Numbered from the stretch's first letter, positions 1 to 9,575 are shown. The stretch: 64,000 bases of DNA from Flavobacterium aquiphilum (GCF_027111335.1 NZ_CP114288.1:124001-188000); one strand, 5' to 3'. The notes: generated by a model from the letters alone, not told the origin. Program-made: numbers and translations.

Positions 1-125
1 ATTAATAGCCAATCTTGCATTTTCGCATTAAGAATAACTACTCCTTAAAACTTTAAACAACCGAACCTCATTTACCAACTAACTTTTAATGTATCATTTA
101 ATTCAAATTACAAAAGTTATTCAAA

Positions 126-725
126 ATGAAAGATAAAATTATTTCAAAAGCAACGGAACTATTCTTAAAACTTGGTTTTAAGAGCGTTACCATGGATGAT
201 ATTGCCACCGAAATGTGTATTTCAAAAAAAACGATTTACAAGTTTTTCTGCAACAAAGAAATACTGATCGAAGAAAGCACAGAAATGGTCCACAAAGCAA
301 TTCACGAAAGCATGGACACAATCGCGGCGAAAAATCATAATGCCATCGAGGAAAATTTTGAAATCAAAAAGATGTTCAAGGAAATGTTTAAATCAGGGGA
401 AAACTCACCGGCTTATCAGTTAAGAAAACATTACCCCGAAATCTACAACAAAGTAATTTCCAGGGAACTGAACGAATGCAACTCGGCCTTTAAAAACAAT
501 ATAGAAAAAGGAATTCGTGAGGGACTTTACAGAAAAAATCTAGATATAGACATCTATGTTGGATTTTATTACACCCTTATTTTCAGCATCCACGGCACAG
601 CGAGTACCGAAAGAGAATCACAAAAATTAGAACTAGAAGCATTAGAATATCACATTAGGGCTATGGCCACCCCAAATGGGATCATAGAATTAGAAAAACA
701 ATTACAAAATCCAATCTTATCATGA
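126..725 (+). CDS. TetR/AcrR-family regulator of the first efflux operon
   Basis: A 199-residue TetR-type one-component repressor. The N-terminal helix-turn-helix is clear (about residues 5-50, with FKSVTMDDIA and MCISKKTIYKFF); the remaining ~150 residues are the helical ligand-binding and dimerisation domain. The gene overlaps tolC by 4 bases (ATGA), so it is the first gene of a tetR-tolC-MFP-RND operon and probably represses it. It is strikingly similar to the regulator at 11916-12512: about 50 of the first 60 residues are identical, including nearly the whole DNA-binding domain, so both may read the same operator. The 125 bases before the start show no convincing promoter; the control region may begin left of the window. 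The ligand cannot be told from sequence. Confidence 0.9.
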   Translation: MKDKIISKATELFLKLGFKSVTMDDIATEMCISKKTIYKFFCNKEILIEESTEMVHKAIHESMDTIAAKNHNAIEENFEIKKMFKEMFKSGENSPAYQLRKHYPEIYNKVISRELNECNSAFKNNIEKGIREGLYRKNLDIDIYVGFYYTLIFSIHGTASTERESQKLELEALEYHIRAMATPNGIIELEKQLQNPILS

Positions 726-2074
726 AGAGAATACTTTTATTAACGTTCCTAACCTTTGCTCTCACTGCGCAATCCCAAGGGATAAGTACAACACCTGCAC
801 AGCCCCTTACTTTAAAGTCGGCTATCACTTATGCGCTTGAGAACAAAGCCGATGCCAAAAAATCAAAATTAGACATTGAAAAAGGCGAATACCAAATTCA
901 GGAAACACGTTCAAGAGCTTTGCCGCAAATCACCGCAAACGGCAGCTTGACATACAATCCTATTTTACAAACCAATGTAATAGACGGAAAGGCTTTTGGA
1001 GCACCCGGAACTACAATTCAGGCTTCTTTCGGCCAAAAATGGACTTCGGGAGCAGGAGTTTCGTTAAGCCAAACGATTTTTGACGAATCTGTTTTTACAG
1101 GTTTGAGAGCTGCAAAAACCACTCGTGAGTTTTATCAAATAAACAATCAGTTGACTGAAGAACAGGTAATCGAAAAAGTAGCCAACAATTACTACTCGGT
1201 TTATGTACAACGCGAGAGATTGGCTTTATTGGACAGCAATTATGTTAACACCAAAAAAGTGCGCGACATCGTAAAAGGGCAATATGATAATGGCTTGGCC
1301 AAAAAAATTGATTTGGACCGAATCATCGTTAAATTATCCAACATCGACACGGATCGCCAACAAATCAAAAATCAAATTGAATTACAGGAAAATTCATTGA
1401 AATTTTTTATGGGAATGCCGATTGAAACTCAAATCATAATCCCAAAAACCGAATTTGAAGCAACACCGATCGCATTGACCGAAGAGCCAAACATTGAAAA
1501 CAGAACCGAGTATCTGCTTTTGAAAAAACAGGAAGAATTATTGCAATTTCAAAAAACAGCAGTAAAAGCCGAATACTATCCGACACTTAATTTGGTTGCA
1601 GGTTATAATTATTTAGGACAAGGACCGGAAATGCCTTGGTTCGCAAAACCAAAAGACGGTGTGTATTGGTCTGACTACTCAGCCATTGGCGTAAACATGA
1701 AAATCCCAATCTTTAATGGTTTCGGTACCCGTTCCCGAGTAAGACAAGCTGATGTTGACATCAAAACATTGCAGGAAGATATTAAAGACACCAAACTTTC
1801 CCTCGATTTGGATTATAAAAATGCCAAAACTCAAATTGAGAACAACTTTATAACCATCCAAAATCAAAAGGAGAATATGCAATTGGCAGGGGAAATTCTG
1901 AAAAACACCAAGAACAATTACCTTCAGGGATTGGCTTCGTTGACCGATTTATTAGACGCCGAAAACGCAAATCTTGAAGCACAAAACAACTATACCAGAG
2001 CCGTATTGGCATATAAAATAGCAGAAGTATCATTAATCAAATCCAAAGGACAACTTAAAACCCTATTAAACTAA
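722..2074 (+). CDS. TolC-family outer-membrane efflux protein
   Basis: A 450-residue outer-membrane channel of the TolC family. A signal peptide is visible (MKRILLLTFLTFALTAQSQ), followed by two copies of the outer membrane efflux protein domain rich in long amphipathic helices with many Gln, Asn and Lys. Length is normal for the family. It starts inside the tetR stop codon and ends 7 bases before the membrane-fusion gene, so the genes are translationally linked. It would form the exit duct of the tripartite pump encoded here. The substrate is unknown. Confidence 0.93.
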   Translation: MKRILLLTFLTFALTAQSQGISTTPAQPLTLKSAITYALENKADAKKSKLDIEKGEYQIQETRSRALPQITANGSLTYNPILQTNVIDGKAFGAPGTTIQASFGQKWTSGAGVSLSQTIFDESVFTGLRAAKTTREFYQINNQLTEEQVIEKVANNYYSVYVQRERLALLDSNYVNTKKVRDIVKGQYDNGLAKKIDLDRIIVKLSNIDTDRQQIKNQIELQENSLKFFMGMPIETQIIIPKTEFEATPIALTEEPNIENRTEYLLLKKQEELLQFQKTAVKAEYYPTLNLVAGYNYLGQGPEMPWFAKPKDGVYWSDYSAIGVNMKIPIFNGFGTRSRVRQADVDIKTLQEDIKDTKLSLDLDYKNAKTQIENNFITIQNQKENMQLAGEILKNTKNNYLQGLASLTDLLDAENANLEAQNNYTRAVLAYKIAEVSLIKSKGQLKTLLN

Positions 2075-2081
2075 AAATAAG

Positions 2082-3146
2082 ATGAAAAAAAATATAATTA
2101 CAGCAGTTATAATTTTAGGATCATTAGCGCTTATCGCTTTTACTTTAAACAAGAACAAAGCAGAAAACAAAGCTAAAACCGATCTTGTTGCCGAAAAAAA
2201 TGCGTCTGTTTCGGTAAAAACAGCACAAGTACAAACTCAAGAAGTTACATTGGATTTCTTGGCCAACGGAAATTTTGAACCGATTCAGGAATTGACTTTT
2301 TCTGCCGAAAAATCAGGAAAAGTAATCAGTGTTTTGGTAAAAGAAGGTGATTATGTAAATGTTGGACAAACATTGGTAATCGTTAGAAGTGACGTTATAA
2401 ATGTGAATGCCCAAACGGCAAAAGCGGTTTATGACAATGCAAAAGCAGATTACAACCGTTTTGAAAATGCATACCAGACAGGCGGTGTAACCAAACAGCA
2501 ATTGGATCAGGCAAAATTAGCCATGACCAACGCAGCGAACAACCTGAAACAGGCAAACATCAACGTTGGCGACACCAAAGTTAAAGCGCCAATCAAAGGT
2601 TTTATCAACAAAAAATACATTGAACCAGGTTCTATCCTAACAGGAATGCCTGCCACAGCAATGTTTGATATCGTGAACGTTTCCAAATTGAAATTAAAAG
2701 TTACCGTAAACGAAAGCCAGGTTGCCGGTTTAAAACTTGGAAACACAATCAATGTAACTTCAAGCGTTTTTCCTGATAAAACATTTGCAGGGAAAATTAC
2801 ATTTATTGCCGCAAAAGCTGACGAAAGCTTGAATTTCCCAGTCGAACTTGAAATTGAAAACAACGCTGACAAAAGTTTAAAAGCGGGAATGTACGGAACA
2901 GCCAATTTTGGTTCCAAACAAAAACAACAATTAAAAGTGATCCCAAGAAATGCTTTCGTAGGAAGTGTGAGCAGCAATGAGGTTTTTGTGGTTCAAAATG
3001 GTGTTGCCAAATTGAAAAAAGTAACCTCAGGTAGAATTTTGGGAGACCAAGTAGAAATCGTTGACGGATTATCTGACGGAGAAACTGTAATTGTTACAGG
3101 ACAAATCAACTTGCAAGACGGTAACGCAGTAGAAATCATTAAGTAA
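2082..3146 (+). CDS. RND efflux periplasmic adaptor (membrane-fusion protein)
   Basis: A 354-residue HlyD/AcrA-type adaptor joining the inner-membrane RND pump to TolC. One N-terminal hydrophobic segment (about residues 4-22) serves as membrane anchor or uncleaved signal; there is no lipobox Cys, unlike the adaptor of the second operon. Then come the biotinyl-lipoyl half-motif (SGKVISVLVKEGDYV), an alpha-helical hairpin (about residues 105-160), the second lipoyl half (KVKAPIKGFINKKYIEPGS) and beta-barrel and membrane-proximal domains. The second gene of the pump operon after tolC. Confidence 0.93.
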   Translation: MKKNIITAVIILGSLALIAFTLNKNKAENKAKTDLVAEKNASVSVKTAQVQTQEVTLDFLANGNFEPIQELTFSAEKSGKVISVLVKEGDYVNVGQTLVIVRSDVINVNAQTAKAVYDNAKADYNRFENAYQTGGVTKQQLDQAKLAMTNAANNLKQANINVGDTKVKAPIKGFINKKYIEPGSILTGMPATAMFDIVNVSKLKLKVTVNESQVAGLKLGNTINVTSSVFPDKTFAGKITFIAAKADESLNFPVELEIENNADKSLKAGMYGTANFGSKQKQQLKVIPRNAFVGSVSSNEVFVVQNGVAKLKKVTSGRILGDQVEIVDGLSDGETVIVTGQINLQDGNAVEIIK

Positions 3147-3236
3147 TTACAAACTATAAGTTGTAAACAATAAGCTTTACGCAATTTAAAAAGTGTAAAG
3201 CCCAAAACTTACTGCCTAAAGCAAAAAGAAAAAAAT

Positions 3237-6200
3237 ATGAAATTAGCAGAAATATCCATAAAACGTCCGTCGCTGATAATTGTATTATTTGCAATTTTAA
3301 TCCTTGGTGGGCTATTCAGCTACAGCCAATTGGGATACGAATTGATTCCAAAATTCGAGCAAAACGTTATCACCATTTCGACTGTTTATCCCGGAGCTTC
3401 CCCAAGTGAGGTCGAAAATACGGTAACCAAAAAAATTGAGGACGGAATCGCTTCTTTGGAAAACATCAAAAAAATTGATTCCAAATCATACGAAAGCTTG
3501 TCCATCGTTTCGATTACTTTGACATCCAAAGCAAAAATTGACATTTCGATGAATGACGCACAGCGAAAAATCAACGCGCTTATCAGTGATTTACCCGATG
3601 ATGCCAAAACTCCGGCCTTGACCAAATTCTCGTTGAGCGATTTACCAATTATGACTATTGGTGCCAATGGTAAAATGGACGAAGCCGCATTTTATGATTT
3701 GATTGACAAAAAAATTGCTCCCGTGTTGTCCCGTGTGGCCGGTGTGGCGCAGGTAAACATCATTGGTGGTCAGGAACGTGAAATCCAGGTTAACCTTGAT
3801 GCAGTAAAAATGCAGGGTTACGGACTTTCGATTCCGCAAGTGCAACAAACTATTTTGACTTCAAACCTTGATTTCCCAACGGGAAACATCCAAACCCGTA
3901 ATCAAAAGATATTAATCCGTCTTGCCGGAAAATATAAAAATGTTGAAGAGTTAAGAAACCTAGTTGTTTCCTCCAAAAATGGAATTGAAATCCGTTTGAG
4001 AGACATCGCCGACGTACAAGATGCCCAAAAAATCGCAGAGAAAATTTCCCGTGTTGATCAAAAAAGCGCCATCATTTTACAGGTAATCAAACAATCTGAT
4101 GCGAATGCCGTAGCGGTAAGCGAACAATTGATCAAAACGATTAAAGGTTTGGAAACCGACTACAAAACCAATGAATTAAAACTGGCTATCGCCAAAGACA
4201 GTACCGTTTATACATTGGAAGCGGCAGATTCTGTATTGCACGATTTATTGATTGCAGTAGTTCTAGTTGCCTTTGTAATGTTGTTCTTCCTGCACAGTAT
4301 CCGAAATTCATTGATTGTAATGGTGTCGATTCCGGCTTCGTTAATTGCAACATTTATCGGAATTTACCTTTTGGGATATACCTTGAACTTAATGAGTTTA
4401 TTGGGACTTTCACTTGTGGTTGGTATTCTTGTGGATGATGCGATTGTGGTATTGGAAAATATTTACAGGCACATGGAAATGGGCAAAAGCCGTGTTCGTG
4501 CCGCTTTTGACGGTACTGCCGAAATCGGTGGAACCGTAACTTCGATTACCTTGGTAATTGTGGTGGTATTTTTGCCGATTGCAATGAGTTCCGGATTAGT
4601 ATCCAACATCATCACACAGTTTTGCGTTACCGTAATCATCTCGACATTATTTTCATTGTTGGCTTCGTTTACAATTATTCCGTGGTTGTCTTCCCGTTTT
4701 GGAAAATTGGAACACATTGAAGGAAAAAACCTGTTCGGAAAAATCATCCTTAAGTTCGAAGATTCATTAACCCGTTTCACCAATTGGATTTCCGAATTGT
4801 TGAATTGGTGTTTGGATCATTACATCAAAACAATCGTGGTTGTATTGGTATTGTTTTTCGGAACCATCTTCAGTTTGTTTGGAGGAGGTTTTATCGGAGG
4901 GGAATTCTTCGCGACTTCGGATAGTGGTGAGTTTTTGGTTCAAATTGAAATGCCGAAAGACGCTTCATTGGAACAAACCAACTTTATGACCCAAAAAGCC
5001 GAAGCATTTTTAAAAACCCAAGAGTATGTTCACAGCCAAATTACAACTGTAGGACAAACCAGTGAAGGTATTGGAGCTGCGCAAGCTACTGCCTACAAAG
5101 CGGAGATTGACGTAAAAATGATTGACCAGGAAGATCGTACTGATGATGCTTTTGTTTACGCGGCAAAAATCAAACGTAAATTGGAAAAAGTATTGGTTGG
5201 AGCCAAAGTAAAAACGGTTCCGGTTGGTATTTTGGGAACAGCCCAAAACGCGACTTTAGGATTAATTGTTACCGGTCCAAACGTAGAAAGCGCAATGAAA
5301 TTTGCCAAATTGGCCGAAGCCGAATTGCGTACCATTCCGGGAACAACCGAGATTAAATTGACCGTTGAAGAAGGAAACCCTGAAATCAACGTTCAGGTGG
5401 ATCGTGATAAAATGGCTGCTTTGGGATTAACGCTACAAACGGTTGGTATGACAATGCAAACGGCTTACAGCGGAAATACCGACGGAAAATTCAGAGCCGG
5501 TGAATACGAATACGACATCAACATTAAATACAATGCTTTCGACAGAAAAAACATTACCGACGTTAGCAACCTGATTTTCATCAACAATATGGGGCAACAA
5601 ATCAAATTGTCTCAGTTTGCCAAAATCACCGAAGGTTCAGGACCTAGCCAATTGGAACGTAGAGACAAATCGGCTTCCGTGACAGTTCAGGGACAAAACG
5701 TCGGGGTTGCTTCGGGAACGATTGTGAACCAATGGAAAGTGAAATTGGAAAAACTTAAAAAACCGGTTGGCGTAAATTACATTTGGGGTGGAGACGAGGA
5801 AAACCAAAGCGAAGGTTTTGGTACATTGGGAATTGCTTTATTGGCCGCTATTATCTTGGTTTACCTTGTAATGGTTGGTTTGTATGACAGTTTCGTTCAC
5901 CCGTTTGTGGTATTGTTCGCCATTCCGCTTTCGTTTATTGGTGCTTTGTTTGCCTTGGCTTTAACCAACAATACACTGAACATATTCACCATTTTGGGTA
6001 TTATCATGTTGATTGGTTTGGTTTGTAAAAACGCAATCATGCTTGTGGATTACACCAACCAAAGAAGAGCTGCCGGCGAAACTATCAGAAGAGCTTTGAT
6101 TCAGGCGAACCACGCTCGTTTGCGTCCGATTTTGATGACGACAATCGCGATGGTTTTCGGTATGTTCCCAATTGCATTGGCTTCCGGAGCGGGTGCCGAA

Positions 6201-6413
6201 TGGAAAAACGGTTTGGCTTGGGTAATTATCGGTGGATTGATTTCCTCGTTATTCCTAACCTTGATTATTGTTCCCGTGATTTATGAAATCATGGAAAAAA
6301 TAATCGCCAAATTCTCTAAAGAAGAAAAAATAGATTACGAAGCCGAAATGGTTGCTGAATACGATCACAAAGAACTAAGCGAGGATGGTTTCAATCCAAA
6401 GCATACGGTTTAA
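3237..6413 (+). CDS. RND multidrug efflux permease (HAE1 type)
   Basis: A 1058-residue inner-membrane proton-driven exporter of the AcrB/MexB family, of normal length, with two repeats of six transmembrane helices and two large periplasmic loops. The proton-relay residues are present: paired Asp at about 400-401 (GILVDDAIVV, helix 4) and Lys at about 931 (LVCKNAIMLVDY, helix 10). It lies 90 bases after the adaptor gene, with no terminator between, and is followed by a strong terminator at 6434-6471. Together with the TolC and adaptor proteins it would form a complete tripartite pump. Substrates cannot be assigned; hydrophobic drugs, bile-type detergents or host plant compounds are possible. 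Confidence 0.95.
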   Translation: MKLAEISIKRPSLIIVLFAILILGGLFSYSQLGYELIPKFEQNVITISTVYPGASPSEVENTVTKKIEDGIASLENIKKIDSKSYESLSIVSITLTSKAKIDISMNDAQRKINALISDLPDDAKTPALTKFSLSDLPIMTIGANGKMDEAAFYDLIDKKIAPVLSRVAGVAQVNIIGGQEREIQVNLDAVKMQGYGLSIPQVQQTILTSNLDFPTGNIQTRNQKILIRLAGKYKNVEELRNLVVSSKNGIEIRLRDIADVQDAQKIAEKISRVDQKSAIILQVIKQSDANAVAVSEQLIKTIKGLETDYKTNELKLAIAKDSTVYTLEAADSVLHDLLIAVVLVAFVMLFFLHSIRNSLIVMVSIPASLIATFIGIYLLGYTLNLMSLLGLSLVVGILVDDAIVVLENIYRHMEMGKSRVRAAFDGTAEIGGTVTSITLVIVVVFLPIAMSSGLVSNIITQFCVTVIISTLFSLLASFTIIPWLSSRFGKLEHIEGKNLFGKIILKFEDSLTRFTNWISELLNWCLDHYIKTIVVVLVLFFGTIFSLFGGGFIGGEFFATSDSGEFLVQIEMPKDASLEQTNFMTQKAEAFLKTQEYVHSQITTVGQTSEGIGAAQATAYKAEIDVKMIDQEDRTDDAFVYAAKIKRKLEKVLVGAKVKTVPVGILGTAQNATLGLIVTGPNVESAMKFAKLAEAELRTIPGTTEIKLTVEEGNPEINVQVDRDKMAALGLTLQTVGMTMQTAYSGNTDGKFRAGEYEYDINIKYNAFDRKNITDVSNLIFINNMGQQIKLSQFAKITEGSGPSQLERRDKSASVTVQGQNVGVASGTIVNQWKVKLEKLKKPVGVNYIWGGDEENQSEGFGTLGIALLAAIILVYLVMVGLYDSFVHPFVVLFAIPLSFIGALFALALTNNTLNIFTILGIIMLIGLVCKNAIMLVDYTNQRRAAGETIRRALIQANHARLRPILMTTIAMVFGMFPIALASGAGAEWKNGLAWVIIGGLISSLFLTLIIVPVIYEIMEKIIAKFSKEEKIDYEAEMVAEYDHKELSEDGFNPKHTV

Positions 6414-6433
6414 AACAGGTTTCTTACTAATTC

Positions 6434-6471
6434 AAAAAAGGGCTTTCAACGATGTTTGAAAGCCCTTTTTT
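6434..6471 (+). terminator. Rho-independent terminator of the first efflux operon
   Basis: A perfect 16-bp stem (6434-6449 with 6456-6471, core GGGCTTTCAA) and a 6-base loop, starting 21 bases after the RND stop codon. The 3' arm ends in a T run, so it terminates plus-strand transcripts; the A run on the other side could also serve the converging minus-strand gene at 6578. Confidence 0.9.
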
Positions 6472-6535
6472 ATTAGTTTTTAAGGAAGAAAAAGACATGA
6501 ACGCTCCAAATACAAAATCATTTTTCCATTAAGAC

Positions 6536-6573
6536 ATTGTGGGTAAATATGTTGCAGTAGATATTACCACAAT
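6536..6573 (-). terminator. Possible hairpin after the minus-strand gene
   Basis: ATTGTGG at 6536-6542 pairs with CCACAAT at 6567-6573, and the flanking TAAATAT/ATATTA almost extend the stem. It lies just after the stop of the minus-strand gene. There is no clear U tract on the minus strand, so this is a weak terminator candidate. Confidence 0.3.
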
Positions 6574-6577
6574 TTAT

Positions 6578-7843
6578 TTATGCTTTAATTTTATCAAAAA
6601 TCCCTGGCATCGTTGGATTTCCATCGTCTTTTAACATACCAGTTTCAGCTCGGCTAAATAGTGATTGCAAAATTAGACTTCGATCTTCCTGAGTAATTGT
6701 TGTGTCTTTAATCAGCGATAAATAAAAGACGGTAAGTTTTTCTCTTTCTTCGGCATCTCGAGCTAAATGAAAACTTGAAAACATTGCTTTTTTTAATGCT
6801 TGTATACCAAAAAAAAGAAATGATATGAAAGTTATAAAAATTATTGACCACCTAATTGCTCTAACTGGTTCTTTTGAGAAAATGCTTTCTAACATATCTT
6901 CAGGACTTAACCATAATATAGAAAAAAGTAGAGAGGTTCCAAGAATAACAAGAAATATTAACCATTTCATAAATTTATACCCCTCGCTATTCAATTCATT
7001 TGCTCTTTGCTTCCAATAGACAGCAGGGACTTGAAATTTAAGCTGCTCTTTATATGTTTGCTCTAAATCTATTTTAGATTGCAATGATTTTTTCAGAAGT
7101 TTAACAGCATTAACATTACTTTTTTTCATTTCTTTTTCAGCCTTCGATGTCCACTCATCATAAATTTCGTAAAACCGATCATCCCAATTTTCTTTTAGTG
7201 TCTTTAAATTTTGAATTTCTATAGAAGTTAATTCTTTTGTACTATTCAATATTTCTCCAAATTTATCTATAGCTTCGTTATTTTCGCCTAAAAATTTATT
7301 CCTTATTTCTGAAAAAGATATATCTTCGCTTTCACTTAAAGAAAGAGGATTAATGTCTTGCATTTCAAAATTAATAGCAAGAATAATCCCTTTCAAATAG
7401 TTTTGATTAATAAAATTTGCATTTTGGATGTTATTTATCAAATTATCAAATGCTCCATCAATGAATTCAGGATGTTTAGAATATAATTTTTCAAGAAATT
7501 GAGTTTTTGGAGAATTACTCAACAAAACTGTCTTCGGAGTTTTTGCAATTATTTGTTGTATTCCTCTGTTTGAGTCTAATGTTAGTTTTAAATTATTAAT
7601 TGAATTTTCAATTGCAATCAATAATTTTGAAAAAAAAGTTAATGAGTAATTAGAACGAGGATTCTTTGCTAACAATAGATTTTTCCATGAATCTAATTGC
7701 TCTTCAGTAAATTTATGTAAACCTATTAAATCATATGTTATTTCAAATTTTTCAGAAGGTATTTTTAAAGTATAAACACTATCTCTGAGAATATTATCCT
7801 TTGGCAAATTATTAAAACTTAAAATAAAATCTGAGTTTTTCAT
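6578..7843 (-). CDS. Uncharacterised two-helix membrane protein, possibly DUF6161
   Basis: A 421-residue protein I cannot assign to a function. Residues 1-290 are hydrophilic, Lys/Asn/Glu rich and probably helical with coiled-coil stretches (roughly residues 195-275). Two membrane segments follow, at about 296-317 (WLIFLVILGTSLLFSILWL) and 330-350 (WSIIFITFISFLFFGIQAL), and then a better conserved-looking tail with SSFHLARDAEEREKLTVFYL and a late GNPTMPG. That tail reminds me of DUF6161, which I state only tentatively. The gene is isolated, opposite to its neighbours, and even more AT-rich than they are, which fits acquisition by transfer. The leader holds a repeated motif at 7899-7966. Confidence 0.7.
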   Translation of the reverse strand: MKNSDFILSFNNLPKDNILRDSVYTLKIPSEKFEITYDLIGLHKFTEEQLDSWKNLLLAKNPRSNYSLTFFSKLLIAIENSINNLKLTLDSNRGIQQIIAKTPKTVLLSNSPKTQFLEKLYSKHPEFIDGAFDNLINNIQNANFINQNYLKGIILAINFEMQDINPLSLSESEDISFSEIRNKFLGENNEAIDKFGEILNSTKELTSIEIQNLKTLKENWDDRFYEIYDEWTSKAEKEMKKSNVNAVKLLKKSLQSKIDLEQTYKEQLKFQVPAVYWKQRANELNSEGYKFMKWLIFLVILGTSLLFSILWLSPEDMLESIFSKEPVRAIRWSIIFITFISFLFFGIQALKKAMFSSFHLARDAEEREKLTVFYLSLIKDTTITQEDRSLILQSLFSRAETGMLKDDGNPTMPGIFDKIKA

Positions 7844-7898
7844 TAGTTTTATATTTATTTAAATTCATGTGAAGAAAATTGTTTACAAACCCGCTCCG

Positions 7899-7966
7899 AA
7901 AAGTCTCTCGACTTTGCGCTTTTTTTAATATTCTTTAAAAACATAAATCTAATAAAAGTCTCTCGA
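7899..7966. repeat. Two copies of AAAAGTCTCTCGA before the minus-strand gene
   Basis: The 13-base word AAAAGTCTCTCGA occurs at 7899-7911 and again at 7954-7966, with 55 bases between the starts. The first copy continues into a dyad, AAAGTC-TCTC-GACTTT; the second has the same left half and an imperfect right half (GATTTT). Two copies in the leader of the gene starting at 7843 could be operator half-sites, or a small duplication. Confidence 0.5.
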
Positions 7967-8329
7967 TTTTTTGCATGAATATCCGTCGTTTCTTTTTTCA
8001 AACGAAAAAAATAATAGTTACACTTACAAATTGCTTTTTTTCTTCCTTACAGTCATCTTTCACTCTCAAACCAACAAAATAGCGCTTCCGCAGAAAAAGA
8101 ATGACCTGATAGGCTGTCTTTTGTATCCCTTAACCAACGACAAACTGAATGAATCAGATATCAATTAAAACTAAAAGATTTAATGGAATCATAAACCTAT
8201 TAAAAAAAAGTAAAAAAAAAGTAGGGTGATTGTATTTTGAAATGTTTTATACCACAAGCTAGACTAGTACACCCTAAAAATCAATTATAAATATGGCATA
8301 TTTTTACTTAACCCTAAAATTTTAAGTAT
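7967..8329. other. Intergenic stretch before the PepSY-repeat lipoprotein gene
   Basis: No gene that I can support. A small open frame here is full of low-complexity sequence and is not convincing. TAGGGTG at 8222-8228 is inverted at 8270-8276, flanking a weak promoter-like pair: TTTG at 8236-8239, then TAGACTAG at 8260-8267 after 20 bases. This may be the promoter of the gene at 8330, but the -7 element matches TAnnTTTG poorly. Confidence 0.3.
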
Positions 8330-9550
8330 ATGAAAACAAATCAAAAATCTTTTTTCTCTTTGGCTTTAGCAATGTCTTTAGCAATGTCTTTGTCTAATTG
8401 CACCAACAATGATTCTACTTCATCGGATTCACAAACCACTGCAGCAGCCTCAACCTATGAAGTAGTTTCTGCGGCAGCTTTGCCAACTACGGTATCGTCT
8501 TACATTACATCAAAATACGCGGGTTCTACCACAACCGAAGTAAACCTGAACGCAGATGGAACTTATACAACCTATGTAAGTTTGGCTCCGGGTGCAACTG
8601 CCAAATCAACTACTACAGAAAAAACAACCACTATTGTGGTAAAATTGATTTTTACAGCCAAAGGCATTTTACTGTCAGCAAAGACACAAACATCAATTGC
8701 CATTGCTGATTTATTGCCTGCAATAAAAACGTATATTTCAACTAATTATGCCGGTGCAACTATAACCGAAGCTCATTCAGAATCGGATGGAAGTTTTGAT
8801 GTGTTAATTACTGCAGCCGATGGAAGCAAAACCAAATTGGAATTCGCTGCTGACGGTACATTTGTATCTGCACACACTCTTAATCTTCATGGGAATCACC
8901 ATCACGATCATTCCGCCAATCAAACACCGGTTGCCATAGCTGATTTGGTAGCAAGTATTACAACTTATATTTCGACTAATTATACAGGAGCTACAATCAC
9001 TTCTGCCCATAAAGAGTCTGATAATACAATTGACGTAATTATTACCACTGCCGCAGGAGCCAACCTGAACCTGAATTTTAGTGCTACGGGCGATTTTATT
9101 TCGGTAAGTTCCAACGGAAACAATCATTTGAATCATGAAACAGAGATTGCTGTTGCGGATTTAATGACAGCAATCACCACTTACATCACTACCACTTATC
9201 CGGGAGCCACAATAACATCGGCTGAAAAAGACTGGAATGGTGGTACAGAAGTACATATTACTACCGCAGCTGGCGTACGATTAGAATTAAATTTTAACGC
9301 TGCAGGCGCATTTGTGGTGGGTTCGGATTCTAATAATAACCATCTTGCAGCTATGGTTTTGGTTATTGTAAAAGATTTAATTGCCAATATAAAAACCTAC
9401 ATAACCACCAATTATGCCGGAGCTACCATTACAGAGGCACATTTGGAATCTGACGGAAGTTATGATGTTACCATTACTACTGCTACCGGAACGAAACTAA
9501 AATTGAACTTCACAGCAATGGGTACTTTTGTTAGCGTTAAAACTGCTTAA
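8330..9550 (+). CDS. Lipoprotein built of five PepSY-like repeats
   Basis: A 406-residue exported lipoprotein: N-terminal hydrophobic segment and a lipobox-like LSNC with Cys at about residue 24, then a Ser/Thr/Asp-rich linker. The rest is five tandem copies of a ~60-residue module of the type (I/L)xxYI(S/T)(T/S)xYxGATITxAxxxxDGxxDVxITxxxGxxLxLxFxxxGxFV, starting near residues 50, 127, 205, 272 and 345. This pattern is that of PepSY-like (DUF2874, BLIP-like) domains, which usually occur as one or two copies in small periplasmic proteins of Bacteroidota. The linker between copies 2 and 3 is His-rich (LHGNHHHDHS) and the next one also has His (NNHLNHE), suggesting metal contact. It is a single gene closed by a terminator at 9576. 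The function is not known; adhesion, metal sequestration or inhibition of peptidases are guesses. Confidence 0.8.
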   Translation: MKTNQKSFFSLALAMSLAMSLSNCTNNDSTSSDSQTTAAASTYEVVSAAALPTTVSSYITSKYAGSTTTEVNLNADGTYTTYVSLAPGATAKSTTTEKTTTIVVKLIFTAKGILLSAKTQTSIAIADLLPAIKTYISTNYAGATITEAHSESDGSFDVLITAADGSKTKLEFAADGTFVSAHTLNLHGNHHHDHSANQTPVAIADLVASITTYISTNYTGATITSAHKESDNTIDVIITTAAGANLNLNFSATGDFISVSSNGNNHLNHETEIAVADLMTAITTYITTTYPGATITSAEKDWNGGTEVHITTAAGVRLELNFNAAGAFVVGSDSNNNHLAAMVLVIVKDLIANIKTYITTNYAGATITEAHLESDGSYDVTITTATGTKLKLNFTAMGTFVSVKTA

Positions 9551-9575
9551 AATAAAATAATTGTTAGTTTTTTGT

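Noticed and set aside
2507..2977. 156-codon frame antisense to the adaptor gene
   Set aside because: Shadow of a strongly supported gene; composition (many Ser, Phe, Leu, Ile) is what the reverse strand of AT-rich coding DNA gives.
7971..8168. Open frame of 65 codons with a hydrophobic stretch
   Set aside because: Low-complexity AT-rich sequence, no initiation context, no recognisable pattern, and it starts on the repeated motif; treated as non-coding.
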